Notes under the pieces: generated by a model
The model's database searches: none
Told to the model about the DNA's origin: nothing
What the model saw: the letters and a program-made list of their open reading frames with translations, nothing else
Part shown: positions 37,101 to 46,100 of the stretch, one piece after another
Layout: every line of letters starts with the position of its first letter
Position numbering within the stretch: the stretch's first letter is position 1
Source of the DNA: Kiritimatiellia bacterium
GTDB taxonomy: Bacteria > Verrucomicrobiota > Kiritimatiellia > WLWN01
Length of the DNA: 64,000 bases
Direction: 5' to 3'
Assembly: GCA_012103575.1 (NCBI GenBank)
Contig: WLWN01000001.1
Coordinates: 697,792-761,791 of the forward strand
Position numbers and translations under genes: made by a program

Positions 37101-40100
37101 GACAAAAACGTTGTTCGGCCATCAGTTCCTTTGGCTTTAGCGGGACCAATGCGCATGTGGTCATCGAGGAGTACCTCGATGAGAAATCCGAAATTCTAAA
37201 TTCTAAATCCGAAAATAAAGAATGCTTAATCGTGCTGTCGGCGAGGGATGAGGAGCGGCTTCAAGAGTATGTTGAAAAGTTTTATGGATATTTAACATCG
37301 AACATCGAAGAGCAAAGGTTGAACATCGAAAGTTTAGCTTACACCCTTCAGGTAGGGCGGGAAGCGATGGAGGAGCGGCTGGCTTTTATAGTAAATTCCC
37401 TAGAAGAGCTTACCAGTCGATTAAGCAGTTACTTAGAAGGTAAGAAAGGTGATTTTCTAAGGGGTAATGTAAAAAAAGAGAAGGTGGACATCTTCTTAGA
37501 AGGTAAGGCGGGAAGGGCATACATAGAAACTGCTATTGGAGATAAAGAAAGTAAATCCTTGGCCCAGCTCTGGGTAAAAGGGGTGGAGATCGATTGGGGT
37601 TTACTCTATCCGGATCAAAAACCTAAGAAGGTTAGCTTACCGACTTATCCATTCAAAAAAGAATCCTATTGGATTCGTGGAAACGAATCCGCTGTAAAAC
37701 CAGTGAAAACTGGTTTTACTTTGCATCCATTGATGCATGAGAATACCTCGGACGTATCCGAGTTGCGCTTTAGTTCGACGTTTACGGGTGATGAGTTTTT
37801 CTTAACGGATCATGTGGTCAAAGGTGAGAAATTGTTACCGGGGGTCGCCTATCTAGAGATGGCCAGAGCGGCTGTAGAAGAGGTCGCCGGCTCTACCCAA
37901 AAGGATCAAGCAGGGATTCAACTGAAGCATATTGTTTGGGTACAACCAATTTCGGTGGGAACGGATCCTCAAGTAGTCCACATTGGGCTTTTCCCGGAAG
38001 AAAACGGAGAGATCGCCTACGAAATCTACACCGCCCATCCGTCGGATGAAAAATCCGCAATCCACAATCCGGAATTTGTCGAAGATCCGCCGGGGTGGAA
38101 AATCAAATCGATTGTACATAGTCAAGGGGTGGGATTGTTCAGCTCGGTAGACCAACCTCCGAAGCTTGATTTGAAAGCCTTGCAGGAAGCTTGTACTCAA
38201 AGAGTTTTAAGCGCAGAAGAATGCTATGAGTCCTTTAAAAGAGAGGGCCTTGACTATGGTCCAGCTCATCAAGGCTTGGAAAAACTCTACGTTGGCGATG
38301 ATGAAGTGTTGGCCAAATTAAGGGTACCTTCTTCTGTGTTGGAAACCAAAGATCAATTTATGCTCCATCCGAGCCTGTTGGATTCAGCTCTTCAGGCCTC
38401 TATTGGCTTAGTCTTCCCTCAGCGAGAACCGAGAACCGAGAACCTTGAACCTAAGTTACTCTTTGGGTTAGACAGCCTCGAAATCATAGATCGTTGCGCG
38501 GAGTCGATGTGGGTGTGGGGGCGTTACGCGGAAGATACTTCTCCATCAGATCAAATGCGGAAGTTGGATATCGATCTATGTGATGAACAGGGGAAGGTTT
38601 GTGTGCGTATCAAGGGTGCCTCTATAGGTTCAAAAGGAAAAGAGTATATTGAGTTGCTTGGAGAAAATAACAGTAACGTGTTGGAAGATAGTTATCTAGA
38701 TAAAGAGAGTATAGATACTCTGACTACTCCATATCGATTTCTTCTTGAATCAGAGATTACTCCAGATCATGAACAGTTTATAAAAACTTTTATTGATCAT
38801 TACACACGCAAAACAGCGCACTCAAAATCATATCAAGATAAATACACAGCAACATTCGCAGATCAACGAAAAGGAGCCGTTTTTCTTCAAACGTTGAGAC
38901 CGATAGCATACAGAATTCTGATTAACGAAGCTAAAGGAAGTCGGTTAAAAGACATGGATGGCAATACGTATATCGATATTATGGGCGATATGGGACCCAA
39001 TCTTTTTGGGCACCAGGATAACGATATCATGCAGGCCTTATCTACCCAGTTAAACAAAGGGCTTGCCTTGAGCTGCCCATATGAAGATTTAGGGAAAACC
39101 GCTGAATTATTTTGTGAGCTGACTGGACAGGACCGTGTTATGTTCACCCAAAGCGGCACTGAGGCTGTGATGTGGGGTGTTCGTGTGGCAAGAGGCTTTA
39201 CTCAGCGATCTAAAATTGTTGTATTTGACGGCGCTTATCACGGAGTGTCTGATGTTGTTTTTGGTATAAAAGGATTTTCTAAAGGAGACCCTCTGCCCGG
39301 ATCTTTGGGGATGCCTGATGATTTTATCAATCATATTATGGTGTTGGATTATGATAATCCTGAAAGTTTACGCATCATTGAAAAGAATGCGAAAGATATT
39401 GCGGCTGTACTTGTAGAACCTGTTCGATCTCGGCAACCAGAGGTTCAGCCGAAAGATTTTTTACTGAAACTTAGAACATTAACAAAAGAAAGAAATATAA
39501 TCCTTTTGTGTGATGAAATGATCACAGGGTTTCGTGTTCATCAGCAAGGGGCTCAGGGATATTTCGGATTTCAGGCTGATTTAGCTACTTATGGGAAAAT
39601 ATTGACTGGTGGATTAACAGGAGGCGCTTTAGCCGGCAGGAAAGAACTGATGCGTTTAATAGATGGGGGGGGGTGGTTATTGGACTCAGCAGAGTGGCCC
39701 TATAAAAATAGAGTCATCGCATTAGGAACTCACACTCAAAATCCGTTGAAGATGGCTTCAACCTATGCTGTTTTGCGTAAAATTAAAGAGGGCGGATTGG
39801 ATGGGGCCTCTACATTAAATCATAAAACATCCGCCTTTGCCTATTCGATGAATAGATGGTTATCCGAACACTCTATTCCTATGGAAATTGTCCATTTTGG
39901 ATCATTGTTTCGATTCAAATTTACAGCAGCAGGTTCTAGCTCTCTTTTTGAAGCCCTCTTCTCTGCATTACTTCGAGACCGTGGTGTTATGTATAATGTT
40001 CGCTATAATTGTTTTTTTACCCATGCGCATACCGATGACGATATTAAAAGAGTTGAAGAGATTATAAAGACTTGTCTCCATATATTGGACAAAAATAAGT

Positions 40101-43100
40101 TCATTATACCTGATGACAAAATTGCTCTACATTCCAGACCAATACCAGCGCAATATGATACAACAATAAGACCTCAACGTACAGAGAGAAAAGCTATAGA
40201 AGAAAAAAAACTCATCTTCCAGGAAGCTAAGTTAATCCCTGATGAGAGTGAGCATATCGAAGAGAGAGACTCTCTAAACATATCGTCTAAGCCTGTAAGT
40301 ATGAAAATAGTTAAAGCGGATATTCTGGACCATGTTATTTTTGTATTCTCAACAATTACAAAGATAGAAAAAACAAAACTTGATATTCATACGCGTATTG
40401 AATCTTATGGTGTTGACTCCATTATGTTAACTGAACTTCTGGCAAAGTTAAATAACGAATTCAGTATGAAGGTGTCGCCTGGCCGCTTAATAGAAGCCGA
40501 TACAATCGACAAGATAGTAGACCTTCTTTCTAAAGAGTCGGCTATTGCAGTTGCTGCTTCTAGCGCCACATCCCATCATCCCTCTGTATCTGTGAAGCAA
40601 ACCAGATTAGGGACTTCAGGACGACTTGCCTATAGCAGGAGGCACCGTATATCGCCGGGACCCGTACCGATATCAGCACAAACAGAATCTAGTTCTGTAG
40701 ATACTATAAATACAAAGTCAGCAGATATAGCTATCATTGGTATCAGTGGTCGATTTCCTCAATCTAATACGGTTGATGAATTATTCACGCATCTGATGAA
40801 TAATGACGATTTAATTCAAGAAATACCGAAATTCAGATGGGATTGGGAAGAATGGTATGGCGATCCGGAAAAAGAAGAATGTTTTAAAACGTTATCAAAA
40901 TGGGGAGGCTTTTTGGATGATATTTCTGGATTCGACCCTTTGTTTTTCGGAATTTCTCCTAAAGAAGCTGCTTACTTTGATCCGCAACAACGGCTTTTTC
41001 TAGAAGAATCATGGAAGGCCTGTGAAGATGCAGGATATCGACCTTCAGACCTTGCAGGTCAAAATATTGGTGTTTTCGCCGGCTATGAGTTTACCGATTA
41101 TGATAGCATCATAAAAGATGCTATAAAAAATGGTAGTAACATTCCGGAAATGTTGGCTACTAATGCTTCATTCTTACCTGGTTGTGTATCGTATCATTTG
41201 AATTTAAAGGGGCCAAGCGAAGCGATTAATGGGTCTTGTGCATCAGGCTTACTGTCTGTTCATAGAGCGGCATCAGCCATACATGCTGAAGAATGCACGA
41301 TGGCGTTGGCAGGCGCTGTTGAAGTGATGTTGTCTCCTTATACACACGTTAGTCAGGCAACGCTCCATTCAGAGGATTCGCATTGTAGAGTATTTGATAA
41401 CCAGGCCTCCGGATATGTTCGAGGAGAAGGTGTCGTTGTTGTTCTCCTCAAATCGTTAACATCGGCTATTCGTGATGGAGATCGGATTTTAGGTGTCATT
41501 AAATCGAGTGTGCATGTGAATCGAGGAAAAGCCATCTCGCCGATCGCATTTAGTCCTGATACGATGCGAAAAGTGGTTAAGGATGCGTATCTAAAATCAG
41601 GGGTTCCTCTAAATACGATTAATTATATTGAATTGGAGGGGGTTTCAGAAAAATGGTCTGACGCCATGGAAGCGGAGAGCTTGAAGGACGTGTTTACTGA
41701 GATAGCGGAAATGGAAGGCTATGATCTTTCATCGTTCGCTTGTGGGTTGGGAAGCTTGAAAGGAAATATTGGGAATTTAGAACCCGTAAGTGGGTTGGCT
41801 AGTTTAGCAAAAGTACTACAAGCGATGCAACATAAGCAGATCCCGGCTACTTTACATCATAATGCCTTAAATGAGTTTATAAACTTTGAGAATACGCCGT
41901 TTTATATGGTTACCCAAAATGAAGATTGGAACCCTGTTGAAACTTCCGCGGGGACGGCTCCTTTGCGTGCTGGAATCAGCAGCTTTGCAGCCTCTGGTGC
42001 GCATGTCCATATGGTGGTTGAAGGCTATAGTTCTACTCAAAACCAGGAAGTAGAAAAATTACCTTATTATCTGTTACCTCTTTCGGCAAAGACGCCCGAA
42101 GCCTTGCACGAAAAAATTGAAGATATGATCGAGGCTTTACCAAGAGAAGAAGTGATAAAAGAAGAATGGGCCGCGCTCAGTTATACCCTGCAGAAAGGAC
42201 GAGATCATTTTGCCTGTCGTTGCGCTATTGTCGTTGAGAAGCGGGAGGATGCTGTTTACGGATGGGAGGCGTTTAAAAAAGGAGAAACCCATCGAGCTGT
42301 TTTTGCCGGAAGAGTGCCGGGAGGATTCCAGGGTCAACAGGCGATAGAGGAAATGGTGAAAGACCTTCTTTCTCAAAGCCGCACTTTGCAGAAAGCGCCT
42401 GAAAAATACCGGGAGAAGTTATACGCCCTGGCGGAGTTTTATTGCAAGGGGTATGAGATTGTCTGGGATCTGTTGTATGGAGGGTATCCCCTCAAGAAAG
42501 TCGGTTTGCCTACCTATCCCTTTACCAGAGAGTATTATTGGATAGAACAGACAGAGGTCAGAGGCTTGCCACGCCAAAGGCATGGTCAGAAATCAGAAGT
42601 CAGTAAGAGGCTGCATCCGTTGGTCCATGAAAATACATCGACGTTAGAAGATCAGCGATTCAGCTCCACATTTACAGGAGAAGAATTTTTTCTTAAAGAT
42701 CACCAGGTGAATGGAAAAAAAGTTGTGCCTGGCGTGGCTTATCTGGAGATGGCCCGGGAAGCAGCTGAGCAAGCCACAGGAGAATTATCCGAAGACAAAA
42801 AAAACAATCAAAAGATTGAGCTTAAAAACGTGGTTTGGGCCCATCCGATTACTGTTGGAGATCAACCTCAAGAAGTCCATATTGGGCTATTCCCGGAAGA
42901 AAGTGGGGAGATTGCTTACGAAATCTACACCGCCCATCCGTCGGATGAAAAATCCGCAATCCGAAATCTGAAGTCCGTCGCAGATCCGCTGGGGTGGAAA
43001 ATCCATCCGATTGTTCACAGTCAAGGAGTGGTGTTGTTTGCCTCCGCAGACCAACGTCTGCAGCTCGATCTGAAAGCCTTGCAGGAAAGTTGTAACCAAA

Positions 43101-46100
43101 GCTGTTTAAGTGCTGAGGAATGCTATGCGGCCTTTAAAGCAATGGGGATAGACTATGGTCCTGCGTATCAAGGAATAGAGAATATCTACGTTGGGGAGGA
43201 TGAAGTGTTGGCCGAATTGACCTTACCTTTCGCTATCCTGGAGACAAAAGACCAGTTTACCCTTTATCCCAGCCTGTTGGACTCGGCCCTTCAAGCTTCT
43301 ATCGGTTTAGACTTTACTCCCCAACAATCCTCCTCCGCTGACCTGTCCACCGACTTGTCTTCCGTAGCGCGTCGCGCGAAGGGGGAAGCCTTGGCGGAGG
43401 AGGAAGCTATGGAGGACAAGCCAATAACCAATCCTGTCCTTCGTAGCTCTTGGAGCGAAGGAGGAAACCAACAACCCTTCTTAGCCTCCTTGGAACGCCT
43501 TGAGATTATTCATAGTTGCAAGAAATCGATGTGGGCATGGGTACGCTACTCTGAGAGCAACGAAGCAACTACCCATGTGAAAAGATTAGATATTGATCTG
43601 TGTGATGATCAAGGGAAAGTTTGTGTGCAGATGCTTGGGGTGTCGTTACAAGAATGGAGTCTTGAATCTGCACCTGTTATTAAAACGGAGGTTGAGGCGG
43701 TTGCACTAGAAACGCAGTCTGTTTTTGAATTTTCACTGGCGAAAGACCATGATATTAACTCTCCTAATCATCTTAAATTTAGTCCAGATGAAAAGGCCAA
43801 ATTATTTATACAACAATTGCTTGCCTCTCAACTGAAAGTATCTATTGATGCTGTAAACATGGAAAAAACTTTCATGGAAGTTGGACTTATATCTTCTGAC
43901 TTGATGATCATCACACAATCTATTAGAAAAATAATTGCTCCTGACTTCTCGCCTTCCCTTCTTTTTGAGTACACGACTCCTGTATCCTTGTCAACATACT
44001 TATCTCAAACATACCAATCAGCCTATCAACAACTTGTAGTCATATCAAAAGATATTCAGGTCAGCAAAACACCACAAGCATCAAGCACTACGCAGGTTCA
44101 AGCCATGCCGACTGCTATGGATTATTCTCTTAGAGCATTGGCGCTTTATAAGAAGAAAAATGGAGCTTGGGCATCTAAATATAGATTGGGCGCCAATACA
44201 GGCTCTGGGATTCAAGCCGCTACATCTTCTCAGTATTTGGTGGATGATTATGTGTTGAGTACAATGCCTATTCCTAATAGTGATACAACACATGATTTTC
44301 ATTTAGACCAGGTTGAAGCTCTGTTACTTGAAGTTATTGAATCGCAATTCTCTGTTTGGGTAGAAAATCAGTGCTTGCATATGAGATCTTACCGAAAAGA
44401 GTTGCCACACGGATTAAGACAAAAGATCGAGGTAAATGCAAAGGCGCTATCTACTTATGTTGCAGATAAGAAATATATGCCATTGTCATCAGCCCAAAAA
44501 GGCTACTGGACCTTAAGTTTGATGCAGGCAGATAAAGCCTCTTATAATTGTCCACTGGCTATTCGTTTTAGAGGAAAGATGGATAGGGATATCTTGGAGA
44601 AAAGTTTTGTTGATATAATAAATCGTAATCAACAATTTCGAGCTTTGTTTCCCATGATTCAAAAGAAGGTCGTCCAATGTGTATCGTCTTGTATTAAGGG
44701 TATCGATGAATTGTCGATTAAACGTGTTGATCTGAGTCATTACGATGCGGGTGATCAAGAGAAAGAGGTGCATCGATTGATGGTAAAAGAAGCTCAAAAT
44801 CCGATTAATCCTAAAACCGGCCCGATTTTGAGGATGCAACAGGTTACCTTCGGTGCAGAGGATTTTGTGGTAATGCTGAGCTTTCATCATACAGGAATAG
44901 ATGGCTATTCGATAAAACCACTATTGGATATGTGGGAAGGACTGTACCTCGATTATGCGAATGACAAGACCCCTATTGAACCCAAAGGTTATGTAGATTA
45001 TGAGTGGCACGTTTTGAAAGGAATGGCAGGCGTAGATTTAACACAGGCTTATCCGTATTGGATTAAGACGTTAAAAGGGGCTCCAGCATATTTGAAATTA
45101 CCCACGGACTTTCCTCGACCCATAGTAAATCGTTATTGTGGTGATACGCAGAAACTTATGATTTCACAGAATGATTTGTCAGCGTTTAAGCAAGCATTGG
45201 CACCGCATAATATTACACAGTATGTTGGGTTATTGAGTATTTTGAAGTTGGTCTTATATAAATGGACAGGCCAAAAGGATATAGTGATTGGAACTACATC
45301 TCAGTTACGTGATGCAGACCTGCAGTTGTATGATATGATTGGCGATTTTACTAATTTTATTCCTATACGATCACAGATTCGTCCCACCATGAGCTGTCTG
45401 GAATTTTTTAAAGCAGAGACTTCTTGTGTATATGAGGGCTTGAATCACAAGGAGTTACCTTTTGTAGATATGATCGAATTAGCACCCGAGACCTTTCCTA
45501 ATATTAATCCTATTTATAATGTGTTGGCGTTACAACAAGATACAGTTAAAGAAGATACGCTTTGGGCAGAATCAGTAGCTTTGGAAATAAGTGACCTTCG
45601 GGCCTTAAACAAAAGTGCTATGCTTGATTTAGGGGTGGAATGGGGTGAAACTCCTGCTGGTCTATGGATCTTGATTGAATACAATACAGACTTATTTAAG
45701 CAAGAAACGATTTCTCAGATTTTAGATAGTATAAAAAAATGTGTGGCCAACCTCGATTTAAATTTATGTATTTCTGACTATTTGTCATTTATTTATCAGT
45801 TTGATAATAAAGAACAAAAAAGATCTTCTTTGGGAAAAAAAGAAGTGGTGCCTATTTTAAACGAAAGAGTTTTTGTAAAGGAAATTTTTGAAAGAAATTC
45901 AAGCTTCTTCAATGGACATCATAAACTAGATCGTCTCTCTCTTGATAGGTCAAGTGAAGAGGTGGTACAAGAAGTTTTACATGAGAGCACACATGTATTG
46001 AATGAAGATAGAGCTAAGACTATTTTAAATGATATACACACGTCTTGTGCCGAAATTTTGGCCGTTTCACCAGAAGATATTGATCCTAAGACTAGCTTTT

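Larger units (their letters stand above)
35900..40560 (+). other. PKS module 3: KS-DH-aminotransferase-ACP
   Basis: The KS is complete (DTACSSS, EAHGTGT, KSNIGH). The DH has HVVKGEKLLPG and HPSLLDSALQ. The aminotransferase (38770-40090) is a class III, glutamate-1-semialdehyde aminomutase-like domain with TQSGTEAVMWGVRVAR, FDGAYHG, LLCDEMITGFR and the PLP Lys in ATYGKILTGG. Its ACP reads YGVDSIML. Expected outcome: an amino group placed on the chain at the beta-keto carbon. Confidence 0.85.
40725..44010 (+). other. PKS module 4: KS0-DH-ACP
   Basis: The KS keeps the Cys in an unusual context (INGSCASG) and has lost both His residues (ELEGVS for EAHGTG, KGNIGN for KSNIGH), so it cannot condense. 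The DH still has HQVNGKKVVPG and SLLDSALQ. In the ACP the usual Asp before the phosphopantetheine Ser is Ile (GLISSDLM). Confidence 0.8.
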
